Positions 44,437 through 56,295 of a stretch of 64,000 nt of DNA are shown here, piece after piece. The stretch is from Diaporthe sp. PMI_573. Its lineage: Eukaryota > Ascomycota > Sordariomycetes > Diaporthales > Diaporthaceae. Position 1 is the first letter of the stretch. Each line of letters opens with the position of its first letter. The position numbers and the translations under genes were made by a program. A model generated the notes under the pieces. That model searched no databases and was not told where the DNA came from. It saw nothing but the letters and a program-made list of their open reading frames with translations. The stretch is from positions 186,001 through 250,000 of the forward strand of contig JAJTUP010000024.1 in the NCBI GenBank assembly GCA_021399435.1. Reading direction: 5' to 3'.

Positions 44437-47400
44437 TTTGTCTGTTGTGTGTGACTCCTGTCACGAAAAGCTCAATGGATCCTGCCCGAAAAACGAAGCG
44501 ACCCCGTCGAAAAGAATTGAAGGAAACGGAGAGTCGTAGAGTGGTCCCAGCTCCCAGCGCCGCTGCGTCCCCTGGTGGAATCGATCGGACCAGAAACTCA
44601 AAGAAACCTCGTCGTCGCCGTCATGAAAACCAAAGTCGTACCCTCGCCTGCGAAGTTGTCGACTGTGGAATGATGGTAAAAGAGTGTAATACTTGGCGTC
44701 CTCGTGTGTGTTGGACGCTCGGGTGATATTCGGCCGCCGGTAGGGCAGAAGAGAAGGGTTGCAGGAGTGGAGTTGGATCAGTCCCTTGGGAGGGAGGGGA
44801 CAGGAGGCAGTCCAATCCGGTGTGGGCTCGGTGAGACCAGACGAATATGCGACACGACAGCGGAAGTGATTGATGCTATGGAGGCCCTCTCATACTGACA
44901 CTGCCAAGGCTGCTATTCTGGGGCTGATCGACGTAATCACGTTCGGCAATCACAAGGAGTCAGTCGCCGGAGTCGTCACTCTTCTGGGCCAGCCGTGTGG
45001 GAGAAAGTGGAAAGAATGGAGACGATCGAGGGCGAGCGCATGGATGAGGATTGAGAGACACCAAGGAACCAGCCCGATGGTGGGTGGCAAGTGGTGAGAA
45101 GCCGGGAGGATGGGTAGGTCGGCACAATAAGAGGAAAGAGAGCTCGAGTCTGTCGGGATGGCGGCTCGATGCGCGTCCCGGTGTTGGATTTTGGGTTTAT
45201 CGGGTGTTGACAGACTGCCACAGGTTTGATCGTCTTCGCTTTGCCCGGTAGTGGACAAGGCTGGGTATCAGATTCGGAGCAGGTTGTAAGTGGAAATGGG
45301 GCATTTAGTGGACAATGCGTATTGCGATGATCGATAATGTTACTCGCGCACGAAATGAGCGGCGGTTGTTGATATTGTGTGACTGAATGAGTGTGGGCGA
45401 CCAGAGGGTCTAATGGGCGGTCGACTGGCCGCTGATGGAGGCCGCCTCTTTCATCCCAAGTGATGGTGGTGGGCAGTGAGAGCGGGGAGGGACGAAGAAG
45501 GGGGAGGACGAACAGCGTCAATGTCGACAGCAAGGTTCGAATGGGGGCACTGCCTGGCATGAAGACGCCGTCGGCGGGAGTGTGTTTGAGGGAAAGTTCA
45601 GAGAGCGTGAGTGCAGGGGTGCCCCCATCCCGGTTGACATGTAGACTGCCATACAGGAGGGCCCTTGCTGGAGCTTGGTCTGTTACTGCACACACAACTA
45701 ACAGGTGGATGTGCTATCAGAGCGGCATCAAGGTTTGCGCGGGCTCTATCTGCAGTACACCCGCACACCTCTGGGCTGAGGACTGGGCCCGCTGGTGGCA
45801 CCATCCCGTAGGTGCCCAATGCCTGTCAGAAGGCCCCTGCCTGATGCAGGAACCCTCTGTTCGAGGATGCGCTAGCCTGCATGCATGCTTAGTGTCAAAC
45901 CCATCGGTACCATCCCTTGGCCCCCTCGAACCGTGGGACTCTCGATTGGCTTCTCTCCGTGCTGCCAGTCGTCGTTGGCATTCTCCCTGGCGGCCCCCCT
46001 TATTTCCGACCAGCAGCCTCTCAAGACGCCTGACCAGCGTCTCCCATGAATGGTGGCCATCTGGATGAGACAACCATGGGCTCGCATGGGGCTGCCAGCT
46101 GCTCGGTATTACTCCGCACTCTCGTCAAGCGCTGACACTGGCAACGAAAGGGCAGACGACGACGACAGCCATCGTCGAGCCGTTGAACCATTGAAACAAA
46201 ACATCCACCGATCAGCGACAAGGGCGTCTACTTCGTCATTCTGTTTGGCCAGGTGGCCGCATCCATCAAGACAAAAAAATGTTTACTTACTAGTTGCACT
46301 GCCCAGCCATCCAAGCCAGCCATTCAGCCAACTACAACGCAGCAGTCTGCTCTCCGCTGAATGCAGGCCGCAGCGAAAGAGGCCCTCTCTCTATCCACCC
46401 GCCCCGTCCACGTGTTGTGCGGTTCGTTTCACCCGCGCTGCTCCAGTCGCTCTGCCATTGGGCTGCCTTGGCCGCTGGCCGCGCTGCGAGCGGAACGTAC
46501 CGAGTTAGCCTGGCTGCAGATCAAGACAACTCCGTACTCCGTATGCAGGAGCTCCTGCCCAGCGTGTCTGGTGTCTCTGCGCGACGTTCACGATTGCCAC
46601 AGATTGTCCCCGGGACACGACGATTCCGTCATGTTAGTCATGTGTCAAAGCCAAGCTTGTCGCGCGGCTCCATTCAATGAAAAGACAGATTAGACCCTGG
46701 CGCCTCCATGGTGGGGCAGGCTAGCCATTCTTCCGAGCTGCGAACGGATGGGGCGGGTTCTGTGACACCATTCGAGTCCCATTGCTCGGGGCGCGCCAGG
46801 CGTGCTCGCACTGTGGCCATCAGGCCTTACTTCCACGCCGCAACACCAACTCAATCCTCTTGCCTGACGAGAAGAAGCTGTTCCGAGCCAACCTACCGTG
46901 AACGCAAATTGAGCAATCAGAGTTCTAGAGAACAATCAAGCTCGACGTGGTCGTCGATGTGGACTGCCGTTTGCTCATGAGTCGGTCGCCAGAAGCTTGT
47001 CATTTGCCGGCAGGCTGAACCATGCCATGCTGGCTGCTGCAATCTACGTATTCCTGCGTCTAACTGCGTATCGTCGCGTCTTGATGCGCATGAGGGGCAT
47101 CTGTTCCATCTATGAAAGCCTACTATTTCGGACGCGGCACCTGGGCAACAACGGAGCATGCTTTCTCGATTCTGCACTTCGGCGAGTGCGCCTCCGAGCA
47201 AGCGATTGGACCGCCAGGGCCCATTTTACCACAGACGAAGCTTGATGAATCCCAGGCTGAGCTAAGGCATAATGACAGCCGTAGAAACAAAGCAAAAGGC
47301 CGCTGGACCTGAGAACTCTCCGGCTCGGCAGACAAGCGCCGGCCGCGAGACGCATGATGCAACCCGCGAAGAGCACCAAGCGGCTCCTGCGTCTTCGTCG

Positions 47401-47642
47401 CGCCTGGGTACCCTTTTCGAGTTTGGTTGTTGAATATCAATTTCGTAAGCTGCGTCTATGTATTTCTCTCGCAGTGCTGTCTATTGTCTACGCATGCCAA
47501 AAATGCAAACATAGCATCAGCGCTTATACAGCGCAGGCGGTGAGGTCTGATGAAGCGCCCCCCGCCCGCCCCAAGCACCCGCGCGGGTGGACGACTTCGT
47601 ACCTGTTTCCTCCGTTGGACTGGATGAGAACTGCCGTCTCGG
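44437..47642. other. 3.2 kb stretch without a supported gene
   Basis: Both strands carry only short frames without domains. The end next to 44436 is the KCH promoter. I see no RNA gene, repeat array or mobile element, but a non-coding transcript cannot be excluded from sequence. Confidence 0.45.
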
Positions 47643-48515
47643 CTATACGGCTGCCGTCCCGGTGTGATTCTCGTACTCACGCTTGAAGGACTCGAGAATG
47701 ACGGCCCGCATCTGCTGCTGCTCGGTGGCGGTCAGCCCGATGGCACTCCCGCGCCTCCTCCGCCAGCTGGGCTTTGTCTCGTGGATCCTGGCCTCGGAGT
47801 CGTCGCCCTCCGGGTCGTCGAACTCGTAGCTCCTGTACTCGGTGTTACCCCATCCCGTACCTAGAGTGTCATGTCAGCCAAGGCTCGGTAGACAAGCGCT
47901 CCTGAGTACCACCGCCACCATGATAATCAGCCATTGCTGCCCACACATACCTTTCGTAACGTCCAACCCCTCCCAGTCCTGCGTCAAGAAGTGCAGGAAC
48001 CCCCCGTGAGTCGTAACAACAATATCAGCACTGTCGCCCCGTCCCTCAGCCTTCCACTTCCGGCCCAGGTCCCGCAGCCACACGCGCGCCTTGCTGGCCC
48101 GCGCCTCGAGCGCCTCGACGTTGGGGGCCCAAGGCGACCCGGGGCTGGTCTTGTCGTTCCAACCCTTGGGCACACCGGACACGTCCGCCCACGCGCCAAA
48201 CTCGGCGGCCAGCACCTCGGGCTCGGACCCCGTGTCGCAGGGGAGCGTGGACACCTCCTGCACGAGCGGCTGCGCGACCACCTTCAGGCCTGCGTCGACG
48301 GCCGGGCGGAACGACTGCTCGCACGTCTGGAGGGTGCGCCGCATCGGGGATGCCACCAGGTGCGTGAGCCGGTCGTGGCGCGGGAAGTTTGCACGCAGGG
48401 TCGCGCACTGCTCCGTTCCTGTGGGCGTCAGGTACGGGTCTGGGATCTGCTGGTTCGTCTGGTTGAGGTTGTGGAAGCCCTGCGCGTGGCGGACGAGGTG
48501 GACGGTGATGGTCAT
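47643..48515 (-). CDS. Histidine phosphatase (phosphoglycerate-mutase-like, PMU1 type)
   Basis: Predicted phosphatase of the histidine phosphatase superfamily, branch 1. Two exons (48515-47951, 47860-47643) give 260 residues in frame. The RHG-type motif LVRHAQGFHNL near the N-terminus holds the nucleophilic His; VASPMRRTLQTC carries the second Arg, and VVTTHGGFLHFL the second catalytic His. The last exon (GTGWGNTEYRSYEF, then EQQQMRAVILESFKR) is typical of fungal PMU1-like proteins. True phosphoglycerate mutases have other conserved residues, so a phosphatase acting on a small phosphometabolite is more likely. It has no signal peptide or membrane segment. The start at MTITVHLVRH puts the motif at the usual distance from the N-terminus. 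Confidence 0.9.
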
Positions 48516-49772
48516 TTTGGGCTTGGGTTTTTGTCGTCTGCTCGGGTTGTGGAAGTGAAGTCAGTCTTTATGGGCACCTTGTTGAGTGACCTGGTTTTAA
48601 GAAGTCTTTGGTCTGGTAAGCATGAGTCTGGCACGTTGAGTCTCTTGAGGATGATGAGCTCGGGAAGCCAGGTCTTATGAAAGCAAATGGATTGAGGATG
48701 GAAGTTCTAAACTCGTCATGGTAAGATGAGTCATGGTGCCTAAGAGGTCTATTCTCATGATCCCGCCCTTGAGTAGCCGGAATAAGCGCCCGCCTGAGGT
48801 CGACAGTCAACCGGGGCTGTCATTGTCGTCCGCTGGAAGCAGCGATCCTCGGCCAATAACAGAAGTACGTCACTTTGACAAGCCACCGCCTTCCTCAACA
48901 ACGACAAGACATTCAATCCCGAATGCGAGGCCGCGGAAACGGACGTGTTCATACATTGAGTCCGATCTTGGGCCGCGGGGCCCGGAGCGGCCACGGTGGT
49001 GGGTCCGATCGGAGTGCCGGCATCGGCCGGACCGGACCAAGGCTGAATTGAGTGGCCGACCTCTGAAGCTTCGACATCAACGCACGATCTGGGCTGGTAG
49101 GTGGTGACTGGTGCAACATTTCGGCCTTTGTCTTCTTTTCGGAAGATCAAGCATGCCAACTATTTGTCACTGAAGGCCACCGGGAGAGGACATTTGTTGT
49201 CAACAGTCCACGTTGCTGCGCAGCTGCTCATCAAATCGATTGCGGGTATACGCAGCGTAAGCTGTGTTGATTAAAGTTGTTGGACGCCCTGTGGTCACTA
49301 AACCAGCACGCACCATCACAGCATGGACAGGCTTGGTGGCGTGCGGAGAATCGCCCAGCCCCAGCCGAGCCCAAGCGGCGCCTTGCCATTTCCACGCCCT
49401 TCTGATTTGTCACGGCTGAGACGCCTTTCAGTCCCAGGCGTCTCGTCTCGTCTTGCCCCTTCGTGATGGCCTCGACTCAGCAACCACGAAGACGCTGTCT
49501 CCGGGCTCTTTTACTTAAGCCGGGATTTGAAGACGGGGTTCGAGATAGTTGACAAATGCATGGCGCTTTTTAAACACAGCAGCGTCGAAAAGGTGCCTTT
49601 TTAAACTCTACGGGATAAAGAGCAGGCCTTGGACATCAATCAACACATTCAATAGAAGAGACGTGGAATAACCGATACCTTCAGCTTCTGAATTGGCTAC
49701 TATCGTAAGACATCTTGCGACAGGGAATTTGCAGAGCCAGAAAAGGGCACAGCACCCAGCCACGTAACCGTC
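48516..49772. other. Divergent intergenic stretch
   Basis: Lies between the phosphatase (-) and the oxidoreductase fusion (+), so it should hold both promoters. I found no gene, RNA or repeat. Confidence 0.5.
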
Positions 49773-51749
49773 ATGACACTCCACCTCCAACAGCCGTCCT
49801 GGCACGCCGGCGAGCTCGCCATACACAAACTTGTCCACGTCCCGACCCGCGCGAACCCAACAACAGCGGGCTTCCCCGCCAGCTACGGCTACCGCGTGCA
49901 GCAGTCCCCGCTCGTGGCCTTTGGCGCCCTGGACGATGAGGGACGGCCGTGGACCACCGTCTGGGGCGGCGTGCCCGGGTTCGCGAGGCCCATCGGGCAC
50001 GACCTTCTCATGGCGGGGAGTCTCGTGGATGCCTACCACGACCCGGTGGTCTCAGCACTGTTTGGTGGCGGCGGAGGCGGCGAGGGGAAGAAGAAGGAGG
50101 GTGGAGGAGCCGGCAGCAGGTACCAGATGGACCCGGCCGAGTTCGCGTCCGGCGGCGGGAAGGTCGTGTCCGGGCTGAGCATCGACCTCGACACGCGGGA
50201 CCGGGTCAAGCTCGGGGGGAGGCTGGTCGAGGGCAGCGTGGTCATGGAGCCCGGTCCGCTCGGGGGCGGCGAGGAGGGGGTCGCCCGGGCCGAGGTGGTG
50301 GTGCTCGTCGAGGAGGGCCTGGGGAACTGCCCCAAGTACCTCAACAAACGCGACATCCGCGCCGCGGTGCCAGAGCCGCAGCTGGTATCAGACGCCCTCC
50401 CGCTCCCGGCCGAGGCCCTCGGGCTGCTGGGCAGGGCCGACATGTTCTTCCTCTCGACGGCCGCGGCGGACGGCAGGACGATGGACACGAACCACCGCGG
50501 CGGTCCCCCCGGCTTCGTGCGCGTCATGCGCAACAGCGCCGGGGACGGCGTCGACCTCGTGTACCCGGAGTACTCGGGCAACAGGCTGTACCAGAGCCTG
50601 GGGAACATGCACGTGCGGCCCCTCGTCGGGGTGTGCGTCCCGGACTTCGAGTCGGGCGACGTGCTCTACCTCACGGGCGAGACGCGGATTCTCGTCGGCG
50701 CCGACAGCAGCCGGATCCTGCCGCACACCAAGCTCGCCGTCAGGATCCACGTCACCGCGGCGAGGTACGTGGCCAAGGGCCTCCCGTTCCGCAGTGGTGT
50801 TGCCGCGACAGACTACAGCCCTTACAACCCGCCCGTGCGGCGCCTCGCCGCCGAGACGAAGGAGGAGGACCTCGCCCTGCCCGATGGCGCGAAGCCATCC
50901 GCGACGGCCACGCTCGTCAGCCGGGACATCATCACGCCCACGGTGGCGCGGTTCACGTTCCGTCTCGGGACGGCACCGGGGGGCAAGAAGCTGGGCGGGT
51001 GGAGGGCCGGGCAGCACGTCACGCTCGACTTCGCGCCCGAGCTGGACATTGGCTGGTCGCACATGCGCGAGGACGACCCGACCAGTTTGAACGACGACTT
51101 TGTCCGCACCTTCACCGTCTCCAATGCCCCGATACCCAGCGACGACCACGACGTGATAACCAACGGCACCGAACTCCAGATCACGGCCAGGAGGCACGGC
51201 CCAGCGACAGGCCTGCTGTGGAGGCAGAACCTCCGCGTCCCACTGGAGCTGCCGGTCCTGGGCTTCGGCGGGTCGGAGGCGTTCCGCGCGCCCCTCGATG
51301 ACGGCGGGGACGCGAACAAGAAAGCTGTAGTGTTCGTCGCGGGCGGCGTCGGCATCACGCCCATCCTGGCGCAGGCGCCCGGATTGCTCTCAGCCGCCGC
51401 ATCCTCAGGAGGGGAACCCAACTTCTCCCTACTGTGGAGCCTGCGGGCCGCCGACCTGCCGTTAGCAATCGACTCGTTCACGAGGTGCGAAGGCCTCGCC
51501 CGGCGGAGCCACGTGTTCGTCAGCGGCGAGTCCTCCACGGCCGCCGAGGATATCTCCAAGCTCGAGGGTCTCGGGGCTGTGGTCACTGTGGGCAGACTGA
51601 CGCGGGATGATGTGCTTCGACGTGGAGAGGAGGGGCAAGGGGAGGAGCGGCAGAGGAAGTATTATTGCTGCGCCGGACCTGGGTTGATCAAGGCGCTTCT
51701 GGGGTGGTTGGAAGGCGAGGAGGTGGTTTATGAGAGCTTTGAGTATTGA
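49773..51749 (+). CDS. Pyridoxamine-oxidase-like / flavin reductase fusion oxidoreductase
   Basis: Intronless gene of 658 residues. About residues 10-340 form a PNPOx-like split-barrel region of the type that binds FMN (LVAFGALDDEGRPWTTVWGG; MFFLSTAAADGRTMDTNHRG; ENLRY is replaced by NRLYQSLGNM). About 370-490 form a ferredoxin-reductase-type FAD domain (TVARFTFRLG, GWRAGQHVTLDF, RTFTVSN). About 520-650 form the NAD(P) domain (VVFVAGGVGITPILAQ), ending in KYYCCAGPGLIKALLGWL. No 2Fe-2S ferredoxin domain follows, unlike some bacterial relatives. It should move electrons from NAD(P)H through FAD to an FMN site or an outside acceptor; the substrate is unknown. The ATG at 49773 is chosen because the conserved WHAGELAIHKLV follows at once. 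Codons are very GC-rich. Confidence 0.87.
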   Translation: MTLHLQQPSWHAGELAIHKLVHVPTRANPTTAGFPASYGYRVQQSPLVAFGALDDEGRPWTTVWGGVPGFARPIGHDLLMAGSLVDAYHDPVVSALFGGGGGGEGKKKEGGGAGSRYQMDPAEFASGGGKVVSGLSIDLDTRDRVKLGGRLVEGSVVMEPGPLGGGEEGVARAEVVVLVEEGLGNCPKYLNKRDIRAAVPEPQLVSDALPLPAEALGLLGRADMFFLSTAAADGRTMDTNHRGGPPGFVRVMRNSAGDGVDLVYPEYSGNRLYQSLGNMHVRPLVGVCVPDFESGDVLYLTGETRILVGADSSRILPHTKLAVRIHVTAARYVAKGLPFRSGVAATDYSPYNPPVRRLAAETKEEDLALPDGAKPSATATLVSRDIITPTVARFTFRLGTAPGGKKLGGWRAGQHVTLDFAPELDIGWSHMREDDPTSLNDDFVRTFTVSNAPIPSDDHDVITNGTELQITARRHGPATGLLWRQNLRVPLELPVLGFGGSEAFRAPLDDGGDANKKAVVFVAGGVGITPILAQAPGLLSAAASSGGEPNFSLLWSLRAADLPLAIDSFTRCEGLARRSHVFVSGESSTAAEDISKLEGLGAVVTVGRLTRDDVLRRGEEGQGEERQRKYYCCAGPGLIKALLGWLEGEEVVYESFEY

Positions 51750-52258
51750 TAGGATGTACCGTACTAGCCGGTGGGATGGCGGCAGAGTCGAGTCGATATA
51801 TACTGAATATTTGATGGATTTGCCAAAATAACGGTACCGCAAGAATGGCGCCATGGCTCTTATGGCTTCTGAGGGGCAGTCATCTGAATCTGCAGCATCC
51901 ATCCAGGACTACGCTTTGAGGTGTCTCACTACAACCTCGTCTCGTGAACCCGATAAGACGGGTAGTACCACTACTATTGGAACAAGTTACAGACAGAAGT
52001 AGAATATCGTGGCCTGTAGAAAAAACTGATCGGGATCCGTCTCATGACGTTGTCCAGTCTCATTTGCTATCTTGTTCTCATGAGCCTCCCATATGCTGTG
52101 AAGCACTCCTTGACCCCAACATTACCTCTGCGTGCTACAATTAGACAAGCACCGGTAACATGGAGCTTCCGTCTGCGAAATAATTCTTGAGTCGACATCA
52201 AAGACAAACCTCTGACAATGCTGCATCACAAATACGACGTCCCCCATACCAACGCCCA
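51750..52258. other. Convergent intergenic stretch
   Basis: Lies between two genes that run toward each other. It should hold both terminators; I see no gene. Confidence 0.5.
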
Positions 52259-54827
52259 TCATAGCTCGATCAAGGCCTCCTCTACTACAGGCTTTGGCGG
52301 CGCAATCGCGTGCTGAGGAGCCGACGGGAAGGCTTCCTGTTGATATCCCCCATACTGCGGTTGTTGCTGCTGCTGTGGAGGAGGTTGTTGCCAGGGCGCG
52401 GAGGACTGCGTTGGCATCTGGACGTGTTGGGCAGCCGGATGCTGCCAGTACGGCGCCTGTGGCTGCTGCTGGTGTTGCTGAGCAGGCAGTGCCTGTGGCT
52501 GAGGAGGTTGCTGGTGCGTTGGCTGCGCGTGGGCAGTTGGCGTTGGCGTCTCGGGTCCATTCTGGGCCTGTTGGGGATATTGTTGCATTGTCTGCTGAAG
52601 GTTCGGGTATGGCGATGGCGCAGCTTCAGGCGGGGCGCTGGGCGACGCAAGCGGGTTTTGGCCTGGTTGTTGGAAGTAATAGGAAGCATTCGGGTCACTT
52701 GTCGGGGTCGTGCCGACCGACTCCGGAGCATTGGGTTGCTGCTGAGGAAGAGAAAGGTGGCTCATTTGAGGGGTAGCCGTTTCACTGGGGGGATAGTTCG
52801 ATTGTGGTGGATACTGATTTGGCAGTGCAGATGCCCTCCAGCTGTCCTGTCGGGGTGGCTGTTGTTGTTGCTGTTGCTGTTGCTGCTGCTGCTGCTGCTG
52901 CTGGGGGTATTGATGCTGAGAAGGACCGGGTATCGAGGCACGTTGATCGTAGTTGGCATATTGGGGTTGGGGAGTAGGTTGGGTAGGATACGGATACGAC
53001 GGCTGGGCAGCTGATCTGCTATAATCTTGCTGAGGTTCGCCCGTGTAGAAATTTTCTGCAGGACCTGCGTGGTTCGTAGGAACGTTGGCTTGGAGGTTCG
53101 GGTAAGGACCGGATGATTGACGATGCGGAGGCAAGTTGTAGCCTGCCAGATTCTGGTGGTTAAACGCCTTCGAAAGCCGTTCCTCCAGCATTCTATCGTA
53201 GTAGCGCACTGCCGTCTGGAGCTTGGCGTGCAAGTCGAGGAGGGTGTCTGGCCTCGTGTCAGCAGCAATATCACACACACAGATCAAGGAGAAATTGCAA
53301 ACTCACCGTGCTTGCTCATCGTTTCTCCATAGGTCCGTGCCAGCTTCGGACGAAGCGTTCCAATACTATCGTAGAGTTCCTGGATCTGCGGCTCTCGTAG
53401 GATCGTCCCTGGAGGCTGCGTCTGCAGTCGGTCGACCAGGGTTGAAAAAAGGTTGATGTTCTCAGCTTCCACTGGGGATAACTCGTAGTCATTTTTCGGC
53501 AGCGCAAATGTAGTAGACGGCGCATTGCCCGCGCTCGACGTTTGCTCCTTCAAAGCAGCGGCGTGTTGCTTCTTTTGCTCTTCCATGTCCGCCAGAGAAG
53601 CTGCAATGGCCGCTTTCAGGTCAGCGTCCTCTTCCTCGGCTGCCTTGCTCGCAGCATCGCCGTTCACCTTCGCATGGGAGTGGTGGGTATTGTTGGCCGG
53701 GGCAACATAGTCTCTGCCTTTCTGGTGGCTTTGGACCTCTTCCAAGCTCATGGCCAGTGCCTTCTTGAGGTCTTCATCGAAGCCGTCATCCACCCTCGCA
53801 TTCCGAGGCTGCATGGAGACGGAGTGGCGCTTGAAGGAAGCCTTTGAAGGTGACTGCTCGGGACCATACCCACCTCCCCTGCCGCCGGACCTGTCCAACA
53901 GCTTCGCATAACACCCGTCATCGACCCGGACTGGTTGCAATATCCCGAGATGAGGCAGGGGCAGCGTCTTGGTCGAGCATTGCTGGTCGAAGACGTTTCC
54001 ACAGTTCCGGCAGTGGTGCTTTCGGTTGGTGAAGGTGAAGGCTGTTCGGCATCGCATACACACATCTGAGTCAACCCACTCCGGTGGCTGTTTCATATCG
54101 AATTAGCAAGCAGGGACGTTGAGGTGAACTACCGATGAACGTACCGCACTACTATCAATCATGCTGCTAGACACAGACACCCTTGGCGGGAACTGGAAGC
54201 CTTCTCTTTGCAACGTCCTGTACACCTCGCCAATATAGCTCAACTCGTAACGGCCCTCGGTCGCCGCGGCCCAGTGTTGGATCAGCTCGAGAATCTTGGT
54301 GCGAACATCGTGATTGACAGAAGCTGGGCCGATGGCCTTGAGCAGCGAGACAAGGTTGTCCATGAATTCTTTGGAGGCGATCTCGGCAAGGAAATGTTGA
54401 CCACCATTCTTGACGCAAGTATCTGTGAGCTTCAAGGGAAGTCAGTACCGCAAATATCGCAGAGCAACACATGCGCCCCAGCCCTGTGGCAGCATGCGGG
54501 AGAACATGTCTTTGCTGGGCCGACATACGTTTAAGGCGCTCAACTGTGTGTTCGGGTTCTTGTCACCGATGCGTTTCTTGAGAGAGCGCATGGCTTCCTT
54601 TGGTGGAACAGTCTTGGACCTAATGACGTCGGATATCTCGAGGTTCAGAGCTATGTCTTCCCTGTGGAGGATGGCATCTCATTAGCAGCTGCCACCGGCG
54701 ATGCTCGGGAGCCTGGGGCGCGGAGAACGGGAGCGCCAGGGCGATATGCATACAAGCTACTGCTGGTGGCCTTGTTGACCTGTTCGTCCAGAGCGGACGA
54801 CGCTGAGGAGGACCACCATCCCATCAT
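52259..54827 (-). CDS. VPS27: ESCRT-0 subunit Vps27 (VHS, FYVE, UIM)
   Basis: Recognises ubiquitinated cargo on endosomes and starts sorting into multivesicular bodies. Five exons (54827-54754, 54661-54529, 54429-54145, 54087-53307, 53247-52259) give 753 residues. Domains in order: VHS ([36 protein letters not shown]); FYVE zinc finger (WVDSDVC, then [12 protein letters not shown] and [10 protein letters not shown]), which binds PI3P; two ubiquitin-interacting motifs ([15 protein letters not shown] and [15 protein letters not shown]); a GAT-like helical region for the Hse1 partner; and a Pro/Gln-rich tail with a polyglutamine run. The tail carries PSAP (in SPSAPPE), which would recruit ESCRT-I, and ends EEALIEL, a clathrin-box-like motif. 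The start MMGWWSS is the usual one for this family. It diverges from a deubiquitinase of the same pathway. Confidence 0.96.
52861..52903. repeat. CAG/CTG-type repeat encoding polyglutamine in Vps27
   Basis: Read on the minus strand, CAG and CAA codons give a run of about 14 Gln in the Vps27 tail. The pure CAG part at about 52882-52901 may vary in length between strains. Confidence 0.85.
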
Positions 54828-56295
54828 GATGGCCAGTGGCGTAGAGGTCGGTGTACTTTGGTTGCGGTATGGCTGGTTCGCTTTAGCCCGCGGCGGGAAG
54901 GGAGCAAGGGATGGGGCGTCAGATCGGAGTCGCAGGAGGGTCGGAGAGCTATTGTACGATTTGATGCGCAGGCCAGTTTTGGGGATCTGTGCCTGGCAGG
55001 ATGGAGAGAATGAAGGCGGATGGGCGGTGGTTTGCAACTTGGAAGTGAGTGGGAGGAGATACGTCGTTGACTGGAGTTTGTGTCGCAGCGCTGCACCCGT
55101 TTGGTCGTGAAGCTCCGTTGGTAGGTTGCAGTCGATTGCCTGCCTGGACAAGAGGCGCGGCGCTGAGGTAGACTGGATGCTGCAGCACAAGCAGGAGCTT
55201 ACGTCGATGACAGGGGTGGATAATCCAGGTGCCTGGGTACCAAGCACACATGTGCAAATGTACGTACGTAACCGTGTACTGGTGCCCAAAGGAGCGAAGC
55301 CCGGCTTCCCGGCTTAGGTACTTACTCATCGGCTCCAGGTGTTCATCACCCACCTACTGTGCAGATGCTCTGGGGCCCGAAGCGCGGTGGGATGGTCCCT
55401 GGAGCTCCCTCTAGTGCTGTGGTGGCATGTACTTTCTGGAGACGGACTACTTCTCCAAACACCAAGCGCAACGGCCCGATCATACAAGCGGATAGGACCA
55501 GAGACGGACTGAAGTGCCCAGCAGTTGATGATCTAATGTCTGAACATGTCCCTGATCAAGCATGCATTGCCTTTCGTCAGCAAAATATAACCGAGTGCAC
55601 ACGTTGGGAGGCACTCAGACTCATGTCAAGTGCAAGACAGCAAGAGACACACCTCGCGCTGCAACATGTACCGACTGGGCCAGAGGTACCTCCCCTCGTG
55701 GCCGCTGAACCGAACCACGGAAACTTGAGAGACTCGGGCACTACTCTCCATCTGCCAGATTGTCCATGCCAAACACCCGCTGGCATTTTTGCCCAGTGAG
55801 GTCATATGCCTCCCGTCCGTCATGCTCAACACCACAAATACACTCAGCACGTTGCACCTCTGCACCTCTGCACCCGCTCACGACAAAGGACGCCACCCAT
55901 TCCAGCCGCCTGCGTCGACTCTGCCTCGACGTCCGCTTTCGCTTTCGACTCGGCACTGGCCTTTGATATCCTAGCAGCCGCCGAACGTCACACATCCTCT
56001 GCCGTCCTCCCACTCGAACTTCCTTGTCCCTCCGTCCTCGTCGTCGTCGTCGTCGTCGTCCTATGTCTAGCTGTCTCCACCCTTATAGCCTGTCCTCGAT
56101 ATCCGCTTCTTGATACCCGACCAGCCAGCCAGCTTGCCTGTTCACCCCACTTCTTCCTGTCGGCGGCCTTGACGGCGGGTACCCTTCCCTCCTCCTTGCC
56201 ATTACCCCTCAGACCCGCCCGCCTCTTCTCTCGGGCAGACCTCCTTCAAGCCTTCTCACAGCGCCCGAACCTATGCCACCGATGTTTTGCGCAGC
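54828..56295. other. Shared divergent promoter region of VPS27 and the deubiquitinase
   Basis: A 1.5 kb stretch between two divergent trafficking genes. A GTC/CGT trinucleotide run lies at about 56038-56060, in what is probably the long pyrimidine-rich 5' leader of the deubiquitinase. I see no separate gene. Confidence 0.5.

Noticed and set aside
49949..51301. A 450-codon plus-strand open frame inside the oxidoreductase fusion gene
   Set aside because: It overlaps a frame with clear FAD and NAD(P) motifs. It is rich in Arg, Gly and Ala, as expected of a shifted frame in GC-rich codons, and has no domain.
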